Source: a virus. From it: DNA of 41,062 bases. The stretch is taken from positions 1 to 41,062 of IMG/VR virus record IMGVR_UViG_3300028196_000028; one strand, 5' to 3'. Position 1 is the stretch's first letter. Each line of letters begins with the position of its first letter. The notes under the pieces are model-generated. The model was not told the origin of the DNA. It did no database searches and saw only the letters and a list, made by a program, of their open reading frames with translations. A program made the position numbers and the translations under genes. Positions 27,645 to 36,531 of the stretch are shown in pieces.

Positions 27645-28703
27645 TTAAGGTACTTTCGCATCAATTCCTTCAACATAATAATTCATTGAATTAAGTTGCA
27701 TATCAGTTGCAACCTCACCATCTGCCAATTGCAGATTTCCTTCATTATCATAAATTGGTCCAGTGAAAGCAAAAAATTCGCCATTGTTAATAGCGTCTTT
27801 CACAGCTTGCGCTTTTGCTCTAACATTAAATGGCATATTTGTGAATGGTGCCATTTGAACAACACCTTCATTCATATGACCGAAATAGTTTTCACTTTCC
27901 CAATTACCATCAATTACTGCTTGCACTTTACGAATATAGTAAGGTGACCAGTTATCGATAGTTGCTGTAAGTTGTGCATCTGGAGCAAATTTTCTTTGAT
28001 CAGACGCTTGTCCAAAACCATGTTTACCCTGTTGTTCTGCGGCCTGAAGTGGCGCGGGAGAATCTGTGTGTTGTGCAACCATATCACAGCCTTGCGACAT
28101 AAGAACTTTTGCAGCATCAGATTCTTTTCCAGGATTATACCAAGTATTTACCCATACGATATCAATATCAACATCAGGATTTACACTTTTTGCGCCTAGA
28201 TAATAAGTATTAATTTCACGGATTACTTCTGGAATTGGATATGCTGCAACATAACAAATTTTATTTGTTTTTGTCATTAATCCAGCAATCACACCTTGAA
28301 CATGACGTGCCTGATATAGTCTTAGACCATAACTGGACATATTAGGTGCTTGCTTATAACCAGTAGCATGTTCAAACTTAACATCAGGGTAACGTTTAGC
28401 TATTTTCAATGTGGCATCCATATACCCAAATGATGTTGTAAAAATAATATCAGCGCCTTGCAAAACCATTGAGTTTATAACTCTTTCTGCATCTGGTCCT
28501 TCGCTAACACTTTCTACATACATAGTTTCAACTTTATCGCCAAAATGCGCCTCTACATCTTGTCGACCGATATCATGGCGGTATGTCCATCCATGATCAC
28601 CCACTGGTCCTACGTATACGAACCCTACTTTTACTGTATCCCCAGCGAATGCGCTTGTTGCTAACATCATTCCCGCTGCTACGATTGCTAAAAGTTTTTT
28701 CAT
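27645..28703 (-). CDS. BMP-family substrate-binding protein (nucleoside-type)
   Basis: 352 aa with a signal peptide MKKLLAIVAAGMMLATSAFA. The mature part begins VKVGFVYVGPVGDHGWTYRH, has SEGPDAERVINSMVLQGADI, FTTSFGYMDATLKIAKRYPD, FEHATGY, and HTDSPAPLQAAEQQG near 220. This is the Bmp/PnrA/Med family of periplasmic binding proteins for ABC uptake, mostly purine nucleosides. No lipobox is seen, so it should be soluble in the periplasm. It would serve host permeases, as phage PstS does for phosphate (inference). Confidence 0.92.
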   Translation of the reverse strand: MKKLLAIVAAGMMLATSAFAGDTVKVGFVYVGPVGDHGWTYRHDIGRQDVEAHFGDKVETMYVESVSEGPDAERVINSMVLQGADIIFTTSFGYMDATLKIAKRYPDVKFEHATGYKQAPNMSSYGLRLYQARHVQGVIAGLMTKTNKICYVAAYPIPEVIREINTYYLGAKSVNPDVDIDIVWVNTWYNPGKESDAAKVLMSQGCDMVAQHTDSPAPLQAAEQQGKHGFGQASDQRKFAPDAQLTATIDNWSPYYIRKVQAVIDGNWESENYFGHMNEGVVQMAPFTNMPFNVRAKAQAVKDAINNGEFFAFTGPIYDNEGNLQLADGEVATDMQLNSMNYYVEGIDAKVP

Positions 28704-28721
28704 TTTTCTTTATCTCACTTT

Positions 28722-29417
28722 CTATTGAGTTGTAGTTGATTGAAGTCCTTGGACTTTAGTATAGAAGGTTTTAGTCACACCCATATCGTCAACTAGTTGC
28801 CTACACATAAGAGCATCGTTAGGCCAAAGACCATAACTAAATGCGTTTGATATGAGTTTTTCCGCGCCTTCCGGTTTAATAATATATGCAGAATTTCCCG
28901 CTAGACCTTGCGGAATATTCCATTCGTCAATAGTTGGTATTTCTTGAATGATATTACGATTTCTTTGAATAATATCGTAATACTGTCTTGCGCGTCTAGT
29001 AGCGCCAATTGGATTATTAATACCTATTACTTGATATTTTGAATCCAAAATGTATTGATAATCTAACTTTTTTATAAATTCTGCATCATGTTCTAATACA
29101 AGAATTGGCTCTTTTATTTCAAAGCATTTTGTCCATAGTCTAAAATGACTTATAGCACACGCAATTCGTTTTTCTTTGACTGCTGTAGGATATGCAGATT
29201 TTACTAGACCTGTAGCAATGTCAGTGACTTTACCTTCCCATGGATAGTTCCACATTAAATCCCATTGCATTAATTCTTTCATTGCATCTTTAGAACTTGT
29301 GGCATCAAATCGTTGTACATAGAAATTACAATTTAATTCCCTGGCACTTTGCCACACTTTATTAAAACCAGTTTCACTAGTGCTATCGTCTTTCAATGTA
29401 ATACAATATGCTTTCAT
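28722..29417 (-). CDS. GT25-like glycosyltransferase, copy 2
   Basis: 231 aa. MKAYCITLKDDSTSETGFNK start, ACAISHFRLWTKCFEIKEPI then VLEHDAEF, and GLAGNSAYIIKPEGAEKLI show the GT25 order (SH..LW, EHDA, AYxxxPxGAxKLI). Sequence divergence from the copy at 22688 suggests a different linkage. It overlaps no gene; SD AAAGAAC is weak. Confidence 0.82.
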   Translation of the reverse strand: MKAYCITLKDDSTSETGFNKVWQSARELNCNFYVQRFDATSSKDAMKELMQWDLMWNYPWEGKVTDIATGLVKSAYPTAVKEKRIACAISHFRLWTKCFEIKEPILVLEHDAEFIKKLDYQYILDSKYQVIGINNPIGATRRARQYYDIIQRNRNIIQEIPTIDEWNIPQGLAGNSAYIIKPEGAEKLISNAFSYGLWPNDALMCRQLVDDMGVTKTFYTKVQGLQSTTTQ

Positions 29418-29437
29418 TTATGTTCTTTCGCAATAAT

Positions 29438-30376
29438 CTAATTTATCTTATAATAATTTTTATACCAATGCACAAATTTAGATACACCTTCCTCAATTGA
29501 TACTTTAGGATTATAACCTAAAGCCTTCAATTTAGTAGTATCACTCCAAGTTTCTTTTGCGTCTGCGGGATGCATGGGTGCCATTTTTATTTTTGCTTTT
29601 TGATCTAAGTTCTTTTCGATTTCGTCTATAAAATCCATGAGTTGAACTTTTTCCCCTCTTCCAATATTATATATATGTTTTCCTGATTGCGCTAACAAAA
29701 TTGTTACTCCATCTATAATATCATCAACATAGGTAAAGTCGCGTACCATATCACCATTATTAAATACAGCAATCTCATTGCCAGCAAGAATGTTCTTTGT
29801 AAAATCGAAAAGTGCCATATCTGGTCTACCCCAAGGTCCGTAAACAGTAAAGAATCTCATGCCAATAGTGTTTTCAATACTGCTCATTTGAAATTGAGAT
29901 TCGTTTACAACTTTAGAATATCCATAAGGATGTTTCTGATTATGTAGCTTTGTATTTTCATCCCATGGAACGGGATTACCGTTCATCACAGATGATGTTG
30001 ATGCATATAGAACTTTATTAACTTCCCAATGTTCACATGCTTCAATAAGATTTTGTGTTCCAATTATGTTATTGTTAATGTATAGCTTAGGAAACTCTAA
30101 TGAATATCTAACTCCTGCATATGCTGCTAAATGTATAACAGCATCAATACCCTCAAGCTTATCATACCAATCAGATTTAAATGTAGTTGAAGTTAAATCT
30201 CCATAAGAAACTTCAATTCCTAAATCTTCTAGTTTTGCAGCGCGTGATCTTTTAAGAGAAACATCATAATAATTATTATAGCTATCAATACCCAATACAT
30301 GGTGACCCTGAGAAAAAAGTTTTCTCGCAAGGTGATAGCCTATGAATCCTGCTATGCCTGTGATGAATATTTTCAT
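29438..30376 (-). CDS. NAD-dependent epimerase, UDP-glucuronate 4-epimerase-like
   Basis: 312 aa. GIAGFIGYHLA (GxxGxxG, residues 7-17), LAAYAGVRYS, STSSV with the catalytic Ser/Thr region (127-129), Tyr151 and Lys155 in HPYGYSK, and FFTVYGPWGRPDMALFDF with RDFTYVDDI. The AGVRYS and YGPWGRPDMAL signatures are typical of UDP-GlcA 4-epimerases (giving UDP-GalA). It fits the UDP-glucose dehydrogenase at 24342. It overlaps the GT gene upstream by 4 nt. Confidence 0.9.
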   Translation of the reverse strand: MKIFITGIAGFIGYHLARKLFSQGHHVLGIDSYNNYYDVSLKRSRAAKLEDLGIEVSYGDLTSTTFKSDWYDKLEGIDAVIHLAAYAGVRYSLEFPKLYINNNIIGTQNLIEACEHWEVNKVLYASTSSVMNGNPVPWDENTKLHNQKHPYGYSKVVNESQFQMSSIENTIGMRFFTVYGPWGRPDMALFDFTKNILAGNEIAVFNNGDMVRDFTYVDDIIDGVTILLAQSGKHIYNIGRGEKVQLMDFIDEIEKNLDQKAKIKMAPMHPADAKETWSDTTKLKALGYNPKVSIEEGVSKFVHWYKNYYKIN

Positions 30377-31098
30377 TGTATAGTTCCGTTATTGATATCT
30401 CTTTCAATCATTTCTCTGCCCATGCCTGCATAGTGTAAAAAGTTTTTTCCACTAGTATTTTCTATTCTATTGCTTATATGTGATCCTATAAAATAATTCC
30501 ACTCTTCTCCTAAAACGGTAGATAATTCATGATTTTGTGAACGCCAATGATTCATGTAGCTTTGATCTGATTTGTATCCTAATGGTGGCGGTATTTTATT
30601 ATCACAAATATTTGCAAAATGCTTATATATTTTTCTGCCTGTCCATACATCTACCATTTGTACTCCAGCATTTACAAATGTATCTTCTGGCAATTTGAAT
30701 GATTTTCGTATTGTTTCCCACGATTTTCCAGGATCTTTACATGCACAATGCCCTTTAATATCAGGCAATCTTGGCGCAGTGTCAGTAATAAAAATATCAT
30801 TATCTAATGATACAATTCTATCGTATCCAGACTGATTCATATGTAAGTATCTTACTAGTGTACTTGCTTTATTTTTTCCGCCTTGAGTATAATCATAATT
30901 TCTAGGTTTATTGCTATTATTAAAAAACCAAGGATCGTGATCTGTTGGCCACTCAGTAATCATTTTGTAATCATAAGTATATTTTTCACAATATCTTTTT
31001 ACCGAAGGAATAAAATACTTTTCAAATTCATTTTCATAACCTTTAGTATATTTGTAGCCACTTGCACCTATAGAAACTTGAAATATCAAAGTTTTCAT
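30373..31098 (-). CDS. DxD glycosyltransferase (GT8-like)
   Basis: 241 aa. The donor/metal motif is IVSLDNDIFI (Asp99, Asp101). MKTLIFQVSIGASGYKYTKG at the start, NAGVQMVDVWTG near 145 and YKSDQSYMNHW near 175 follow the GT8-type order. The first residues resemble the enzyme at 38002 (LIYQVYVGKRSK), so these may be paralogues. Specificity unknown. Confidence 0.75.
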   Translation of the reverse strand: MKTLIFQVSIGASGYKYTKGYENEFEKYFIPSVKRYCEKYTYDYKMITEWPTDHDPWFFNNSNKPRNYDYTQGGKNKASTLVRYLHMNQSGYDRIVSLDNDIFITDTAPRLPDIKGHCACKDPGKSWETIRKSFKLPEDTFVNAGVQMVDVWTGRKIYKHFANICDNKIPPPLGYKSDQSYMNHWRSQNHELSTVLGEEWNYFIGSHISNRIENTSGKNFLHYAGMGREMIERDINNGTIQ

Positions 31099-31722
31099 TT
31101 ACTTTGTTACCTTATAAATGTAGCTATCAGGTTCTCCAGATAAATCTAAATGATTGATTTCTTCCATTTTATATTGCATCAAACTACCTTTAAGTGCTGC
31201 CATAGGCACTAGACCCACAGTTCCTCTTTTAATTTTCTTTTTTGTCCAGTAATCATTTACCCATTTTTCTGACATTTTATCAAGAGCAAAAACATCTTCA
31301 ATCCAATATATTCCACCATCTTTTACAAATTCAATCAAACTATCAAATGTCTGCTTATTTGCGGTATGCGTATGTTTGCCATCATCAATAACAAAATCAA
31401 ATTCTACATTACCTATCCAATCTTTCATCTCCTGATTAAAAGTATCTGTAGTGCTATCCGCTTTTAACCACTTTACTCTATCTCGATTTAAAACTTCTAT
31501 TTTAGATGCATTGACCCTTTCAAATGTATCTACACACCAGAATGTAGCATTTGGCATATAATCATGAAAAGCTGCAGTACTTGCCCCATGCCAAACTCCT
31601 ATTTCTAGAAAATTCACAGGTTCATCTCTAACTTTTTCAAGTTCTTTTTCATATTCTAAATGATAGTGGTGCTTGTAACCTTTATCACATTCATATTTGT
31701 CTAAGCAAGCTTTTAAATTCAT
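31099..31722 (-). CDS. SAM-dependent methyltransferase (MT24/macrocin-type)
   Basis: 207 aa. Motif I FLEIGVWHGASTA (38-50), VDTFE near 65, FDFVIDDGKHTHT near 110, and GGIYWIEDVF near 135 match class I methyltransferases of the macrocin O-methyltransferase or CmcI type that act on sugars. It probably methylates a glycan made by this cluster. Confidence 0.78.
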   Translation of the reverse strand: MNLKACLDKYECDKGYKHHYHLEYEKELEKVRDEPVNFLEIGVWHGASTAAFHDYMPNATFWCVDTFERVNASKIEVLNRDRVKWLKADSTTDTFNQEMKDWIGNVEFDFVIDDGKHTHTANKQTFDSLIEFVKDGGIYWIEDVFALDKMSEKWVNDYWTKKKIKRGTVGLVPMAALKGSLMQYKMEEINHLDLSGEPDSYIYKVTK

Positions 31723-31732
31723 GAATATCTCC

Positions 31733-32302
31733 TTAACATTCTAAACCTATAATATTTTTATTGTTTGTAACTAATTTTTCATTTTTAGGTATTTTCACAT
31801 AAGTCGGCATATCTATTATTTTTTCCCATACGTCAATATAATATTCGGCTTTTCTTGCAAATTTAGCACTTTTTTTATAATTTTCAGTATGACCGAAAAT
31901 TGTATCGCTCAGACTAACTAAAGATTTATTGTATAAAACATCAAACCCCCATAAATAAATTTCATCGTATTTTTGACTTCTTGCCCAGTGATAAGCTGCG
32001 TGCCCAGCATTTAAATTTACAAATTTTCTGCCGTATTTTTTTATATCGACTTCTAAATGGTCTAGTCTGGAATTCACTCTACCTATTACATTTGAATTGT
32101 CTGTCTCATAGCTATCATTTATAATGGTATTTGTATTAAAAAAATTATTTTTTTCTAGATATCTAATTGACAGTTTATCAATAGCTAAAAGAATATCAGG
32201 ATTTTCAACTGAATAGTAGTTCAATGCTATTTTAAAACTACCGTCATCTTTGAATAAATTCCTAGATTTACCATTACCTAATATATTACACCTATTAATC
32301 AA
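31733..32302 (-). CDS. GNGKS-motif protein (DUF115-like), copy 2
   Basis: 189 aa. CNILGNGKSRNLFKDDG, then NAGHAAYHWARSQKYDEIYL and WGFDVLY mirror the protein at 21414. The two share the motif order but little else, so they are diverged paralogues flanking the glycan cluster. Probable sugar- or nucleotide-binding transferase; activity not known. The start overlap with the cupin stop is 4 nt on the 3' side of the cupin. Confidence 0.65.
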   Translation of the reverse strand: MINRCNILGNGKSRNLFKDDGSFKIALNYYSVENPDILLAIDKLSIRYLEKNNFFNTNTIINDSYETDNSNVIGRVNSRLDHLEVDIKKYGRKFVNLNAGHAAYHWARSQKYDEIYLWGFDVLYNKSLVSLSDTIFGHTENYKKSAKFARKAEYYIDVWEKIIDMPTYVKIPKNEKLVTNNKNIIGLEC

Positions 32303-32658
32303 CTTTGACTATCACCTTTATAAACTCTATAGTTATCTTCAACAGAATCTGGTGTAGAAACTTCAATAATAGTTCCTGGTTTTATACATCTTAATCTGTG
32401 AGGAAATAGTGGTATATTTCTCCAAGTATCTCCTTCTTTTAAAGCTTGAGTATGTTCTGATGCATCTTTAGTGTCTATCCAATCAACGTTAAAAATACCA
32501 GAATGTATATACCAAGTTTCATCTTTTTCTGAATGAAAATGCATGGAGAACTGAGAATTGGCTTTCTCAAATACTAAAAGTTTTCCGCAATACAAATCAT
32601 TTGTAGCAAAGATTGTTTCGTGTCCCCAACCCTTTTCAACTTTACCTTTAAGTCTCAT
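32299..32658 (-). CDS. Cupin-fold protein (mannose-6-P isomerase II-like)
   Basis: 119 aa, single cupin. KGWGHETIFATN resembles the start of type II mannose-6-phosphate isomerase cupin domains. The metal site is MHFHSEKDETWY (His40, His42, Glu47), with a later His in FPHRLRCIKPGT. EVSTPDSVEDNYR closes the fold. Likely a sugar-phosphate isomerase or nucleotide-sugar-modifying cupin. Confidence 0.75.
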   Translation of the reverse strand: MRLKGKVEKGWGHETIFATNDLYCGKLLVFEKANSQFSMHFHSEKDETWYIHSGIFNVDWIDTKDASEHTQALKEGDTWRNIPLFPHRLRCIKPGTIIEVSTPDSVEDNYRVYKGDSQS

Positions 32659-32847
32659 TTATCCCAACCATTCTAAAGTTTCTGATATCGCAGGTCTGCG
32701 AGAACCTGTATCTAGCGTCCAATTATTATATTTTTTGCCGCCTACCTTCTCGCCATTTATGTAGTAAAAAGATTCAGCATCATTACCGTTTGCGTGAACA
32801 ATCGCTTTTTTTTCACCTATAACTCCTTCAAATACTTGCTGATCCAT
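32659..32847 (-). CDS. Small hypothetical protein (62 aa)
   Basis: MDQQVFEGVIGEKKAIVHAN, then ESFYYINGEKVGGKKYNNWT, a short beta-rich protein. It overlaps the kinase stop by 20 nt and directly precedes the cupin ATG. Function unknown. Confidence 0.5.
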   Translation of the reverse strand: MDQQVFEGVIGEKKAIVHANGNDAESFYYINGEKVGGKKYNNWTLDTGSRRPAISETLEWLG

Positions 32848-33616
32848 CTTCTATTTCCTTTAATGTAGGAGCATAGACTCCAAAATGTTTTACTGATTCC
32901 GCTGCAGCTTTCATTGCAAATTCTATAGAATCTGGAATACATTGATATATAGTGTACCCATAACATAGAGCGGCTAAGAAAGTATCTCCTGCACCACAAA
33001 CATCATGCACATTTACTTTTGGAGGATAATATATTTCATCATTCCAAACCACTTTTTTACCACCATAAGTAACTATCATATCTGAACATTCGCTAATAAG
33101 CTTTGAATATTCATTGTCATTAATTTTTAGAATACAACCCTCAAGTCTTGAAAGATTATTTTTCTTTGTGTCTACAAAAATAGGACACTCGCACCTGTCG
33201 CGTATAGATTCAATCATTTCATATGATATAAAACCTTTATTGTAATCTGAGATAACGACCATATCATAATTTTCAAAATCTATAGTTCCAATAGCGACAT
33301 TAGGAATATCAATGTCTTGTCCAACACGAATATCAACTCTCATAACTTGCTGCATAGATTTCTCATCAATATACCTATGCTTTTCATCGCATAGTTTAGT
33401 CATAGAATTTGGATTGAGGCCAAGATTTTGCATATTCTTTAGTACATTATGCGTCATACCTTGTTTTGTTTCTGTACGCAATTCGTCAAATATTGGAACT
33501 GGTGCTTCTGGACTTATTCTATTAATTTGACCGTAATGATAAATATCATCACATGCGTCTCCTATTAACATAATTTTCCAAAGTTTTGGTGGTTGAATTT
33601 TCGTCTTTTCTTTCAT
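32828..33616 (-). CDS. hldE-N-like: HldE-N-like sugar kinase (PfkB family)
   Basis: 262 aa. IMLIGDACDDIYHYGQINRI then SPEAPVPI follows the HldE (RfaE) N-terminal domain; VISDYNKGF near 115 and CGAGDTFLAAL near 210 form the PfkB ATP/anion-hole and catalytic Asp site. HldE-N phosphorylates D-glycero-beta-D-manno-heptose 7-phosphate. It is shorter than the E. coli domain (about 320 aa). Start uncertain (33616 or ATG 33571). It overlaps the nucleotidyltransferase gene. Confidence 0.82.
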   Translation of the reverse strand: MKEKTKIQPPKLWKIMLIGDACDDIYHYGQINRISPEAPVPIFDELRTETKQGMTHNVLKNMQNLGLNPNSMTKLCDEKHRYIDEKSMQQVMRVDIRVGQDIDIPNVAIGTIDFENYDMVVISDYNKGFISYEMIESIRDRCECPIFVDTKKNNLSRLEGCILKINDNEYSKLISECSDMIVTYGGKKVVWNDEIYYPPKVNVHDVCGAGDTFLAALCYGYTIYQCIPDSIEFAMKAAAESVKHFGVYAPTLKEIEDGSASI

Positions 33617-33956
33617 AAAAAATTATTTCTCCACTGTATTCACTTCCCACAATAATCTTACCTTGCCAATCTGATCCTATTACTCTCATATCGGGCTTAA
33701 ATACTTTAAATAAATTAATTAATTCTTCATCACTTCCAAAACACTGAACCTCATCTACAGCTTTTAAATTTCTAATTATAGTCATTCTAGTCTTTAAGTT
33801 ATTTACAGGTCTATCTTTACCTTTATTATACGATATTCTTTCGTCTGTGTCAAGTGCAACCAGTAAATAATTACCAAGAGATTTTGCATAATTAATTAGA
33901 TTAATATGTCCTATATGCAGTATATCATATCCACCATTTATAATAATTTTAGACAT
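33549..33956 (-). CDS. hldE-C-like: HldE-C-like cytidylyltransferase-fold enzyme
   Basis: 135 aa. NGGYDILHIGHINLI has the HxGH nucleotide site (His14, His17); GKDRPVNNLKTRM and the later KVFKPDMRVIGSDW follow. STTKTLE is in the place of the ISSTxI motif. HldE-C adenylates heptose 1-phosphate to ADP-heptose. With the overlapping kinase it reconstitutes HldE as two ORFs, in the order C-domain gene first. Confidence 0.85.
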   Translation of the reverse strand: MSKIIINGGYDILHIGHINLINYAKSLGNYLLVALDTDERISYNKGKDRPVNNLKTRMTIIRNLKAVDEVQCFGSDEELINLFKVFKPDMRVIGSDWQGKIIVGSEYSGEIIFYERKDENSTTKTLENYVNRRRM

Positions 33957-34741
33957 GCTTCTTCTACCATATCAACTGTAATATATTCGTTTGCTTCTTT
34001 ACAGTGTGAGCAATCTTTTGTCATACCGCAAGGAGTCATAGGATGATCATATTCTAAAGATATATTCTGTTCGTAACTCATAATCTTTTTAGACACTAAA
34101 CCTCCAAATATAACAACACACGGAATATTCATTCCACTTAATGCGTGAATAAAAAACCCATCATAGCCTATACCTAAAACCGATTTTCTCATGATTGCAA
34201 ATGAAACCCTAACATCATTACTGATTACATTTATTGCATTATCTAGTAAAGGAGCGTTATAGTGGCCACCAGAACTATTGCCAGGAAATACTCTTAATAC
34301 ACTAATATGTTTCGACATACGATTTGTCAACTCTTGATATTTTTCAAATCCCCAGTTTTTATTATTACTATAGAAAGAACTTTTAAAATCTGGATTTATT
34401 ACCATAAATCTTGACAAATTTTGTTCTTCTATAATACGATCTGCTTTTTTTAATTCTTCTTTAGTAAATCTTAGATAAAACTTTTTTAGTTTATATGGTC
34501 TAAAAATCATTCTTCCTGATTTTTTTTTATCTTCATAATAATTTACATGATAATCGCTAGGAGATTTAGTATCTCTTGTATTTAAAGTAACACTATCTTC
34601 AGTTTTATTTTTTGTTAAAAATTCAACATTATCGAAAAGAGGAGACCAGCCTCTACCATAAAGAGGTTGTATCTTTTTATTCGTTATTTTATGAAGTGCC
34701 TCAGCTTCTCCTAAGAAAAGTAGATCATCGCCAATACCCAC
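33938..34741 (-). CDS. GT9-like heptosyltransferase
   Basis: 267 aa from a GTG start at 34741; MGIGDDLLFLGEAEAL is the GT9 N-terminal GIGDxL loop, normally preceded by about 10 residues, so the protein starts unusually close to it. MVINPDFKSSF near 115, and IGYDGFFIHALSGMNIPCVV then IFGG near 195-215, are the GT9 donor region (ADP-heptose in WaaC/WaaF). The location right beside the HldE genes supports heptose transfer. Confidence 0.75.
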   Translation of the reverse strand: MGIGDDLLFLGEAEALHKITNKKIQPLYGRGWSPLFDNVEFLTKNKTEDSVTLNTRDTKSPSDYHVNYYEDKKKSGRMIFRPYKLKKFYLRFTKEELKKADRIIEEQNLSRFMVINPDFKSSFYSNNKNWGFEKYQELTNRMSKHISVLRVFPGNSSGGHYNAPLLDNAINVISNDVRVSFAIMRKSVLGIGYDGFFIHALSGMNIPCVVIFGGLVSKKIMSYEQNISLEYDHPMTPCGMTKDCSHCKEANEYITVDMVEEACLKLL

Positions 34742-35233
34742 TTACTTACTCACTAAACATGAAAATGCATTGTATAAATCTGGTCCCGGCGTTACAAATA
34801 TTTTACTAAAATTTCTAGCTTTAAAATAGTCATTTAAATGTTCGGGTTGTAGTATATTTACATGCTTTCTATTTGACCAAGGTCTCCAATAAGTTTGTGA
34901 ATAATGTGGAAGATATAATAACATTATACCATCAGATTTAAGTCTTGTTGTCCAATAGTCTAGAACACCTACCCAATCATTTAGATGTTCTAAACAATGT
35001 GATGAAAAAATATAATCATACTTTTCATCTGGTAAATTCATAGCTTCCCATTGGTCGTCAAATGTAAGATCGATAGGAATTGACCCTGGAAAAGACCACT
35101 CTGCTTTCATACAACCAATATCTAGTCCTTTACCAAACAAAACTTCTTTTGCAAATGGCATTATAAATCTTGCAGCATTACCGTTTGTTTGAAACTCAGG
35201 ATAGATTTTATTTTCATATTCAATAGTATTCAT
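34742..35233 (-). CDS. SAM-dependent methyltransferase (MT11-like)
   Basis: 163 aa. LDIGCMKAEWSFPGS (motif I), YDYIFSSHCLEHLNDWV (motif post-II with the Phe/Ser-x-x-x-LEH element of Methyltransf_11), MLLYLPHYSQ. A small class I enzyme, probably acting on a sugar of this cluster. Its stop TAA overlaps the region of the GTG start of the GT9 gene. Confidence 0.75.
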   Translation of the reverse strand: MNTIEYENKIYPEFQTNGNAARFIMPFAKEVLFGKGLDIGCMKAEWSFPGSIPIDLTFDDQWEAMNLPDEKYDYIFSSHCLEHLNDWVGVLDYWTTRLKSDGIMLLYLPHYSQTYWRPWSNRKHVNILQPEHLNDYFKARNFSKIFVTPGPDLYNAFSCLVSK

Positions 35234-35234
35234 T

Positions 35235-35939
35235 TTATAAATTCTCTTTTGGTACTAGTACTAAATTTGCTCTGTTCTGTTCAGGAAAATATTCGGAACC
35301 TTTCCATTTAGCAACAATCATTTCATAATCTAAATTCTTTTCACGCAATATTTTCCATATATCATCTTTAGTTTTCAATTCGCCTTTCAAATACTTTGAT
35401 TCCCACTCTATTTGACCGTTATCAAACTCAATGTAAACTGTGGGTCTATATTTTGTAATAGTTTCGATAGATCCATTAAGAATAAGCCTATCAGGACCGT
35501 CACAGTCAATTTTAATAAGATCAATATCTTTTAAATATAGATCGTCAATTGAATGCATTTGTTGGTTACCGAGTCCTATGTTTATTGTGGTTTTACCTGA
35601 TCTGGTTGCTTTAATAGTTCTATCAAATGCACCAAAGTTATACACGGTTGCCTTTGATAAATCTAAATTCATAGACATAGGTTTCATAAACTTAGGTAGC
35701 ATTTCAATAGCATATACATGTTTATATCCAGCTTTTTGAAACTGCATTGCAAACGCACCATATCTTGCACCAACATCTATAGCGTTTCTTCTTTCTTTTC
35801 TGCAATATGGTAAAATACCATCTACATGAAGATTTGTTCCTTCATGACCATTGTAACCAATACCGCAACGTAAAACTTCATTGTTATCTTGTCTTTCTTG
35901 CGACCAGTTATTACTTTCAAATTTAAATGCTTTGATCAT
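35235..35939 (-). CDS. FkbM-family methyltransferase
   Basis: 234 aa from ATG 35939 (MIKAFKFESNN); a TTG at 35954 would add five residues. AIDVGARYGAFAMQF (motif I), VYAIEML (motif II), IDLIKIDCDGPDRLI and YIEFDNGQIE match FkbM enzymes, which O-methylate sugars or polyketides and are common in surface-polysaccharide clusters. Confidence 0.85.
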   Translation of the reverse strand: MIKAFKFESNNWSQERQDNNEVLRCGIGYNGHEGTNLHVDGILPYCRKERRNAIDVGARYGAFAMQFQKAGYKHVYAIEMLPKFMKPMSMNLDLSKATVYNFGAFDRTIKATRSGKTTINIGLGNQQMHSIDDLYLKDIDLIKIDCDGPDRLILNGSIETITKYRPTVYIEFDNGQIEWESKYLKGELKTKDDIWKILREKNLDYEMIVAKWKGSEYFPEQNRANLVLVPKENL

Positions 35940-35940
35940 T

Positions 35941-36531
35941 TTATTTTTTCTCAATTACCATAAATCCACATTTTCCTCGTGTTTCTTCTTCTTTTATTTT
36001 CCAACTGGAATTACTTTTTAACCATTTTTTGATATTATTACCCATAGCGTTATTATTTTGAAGTATATCATGAAACATGATATATTTACTAACACTACCA
36101 TTGTGCATTTCCAGTTCTCTTAATAGATTTTTAACTGTTGCTGCAGCATTTCCTTTTACTGTAGCATGACTATCTATATGGAGCGTATCACATTGACCCA
36201 TTGATGCTAAATCTAAACTAGAACATTGCTTTATTTGTAAATTTATATTATGTCTAAAGGCAAAATCTTCAAATTTTGTAGACATTGTTTTATGATATGA
36301 TGAAAGATTTATATCAAGTCCTATTACATTTTTTGGTTTTGCTGAAGCCATAATTGCTAAAGCACTTCCTTGAAAAATTCCAAACTCTTTTACCGTGTTA
36401 GATTGTGCAGCACACTCTTTTAATGCCTCATTTCTTCTAGCGGTCCAAGGATCTAAGGGCTGAAGTTCAGGATATATATTTTCAACACATTCCTCTAATG
36501 TTTTAAATGATGAATAATCTGATGCCCTCAT
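35941..36531 (-). CDS. Methyltransferase-like (CmcI/TylF-type) protein
   Basis: 196 aa. VKEFGIFQGSALAIMAS (motif I with E and G), NVIGLDI, CDTLHIDSHATVKG and KYIMFHDILQ form a Rossmann-type SAM fold like cephalosporin-hydroxylase-like and TylF proteins. Start ATG 36531 overlaps the GT stop by 4 nt. Probably another glycan-modifying methyltransferase. Confidence 0.7.
   Translation of the reverse strand: MRASDYSSFKTLEECVENIYPELQPLDPWTARRNEALKECAAQSNTVKEFGIFQGSALAIMASAKPKNVIGLDINLSSYHKTMSTKFEDFAFRHNINLQIKQCSSLDLASMGQCDTLHIDSHATVKGNAAATVKNLLRELEMHNGSVSKYIMFHDILQNNNAMGNNIKKWLKSNSSWKIKEEETRGKCGFMVIEKK

Noticed and set aside
34310-34335. TTGACA-like sequence inside the GT9-like gene
   Set aside because: It has 17-bp spacing to TATTAG but lies inside a conserved coding region with no gene start nearby, and the leader is absent.
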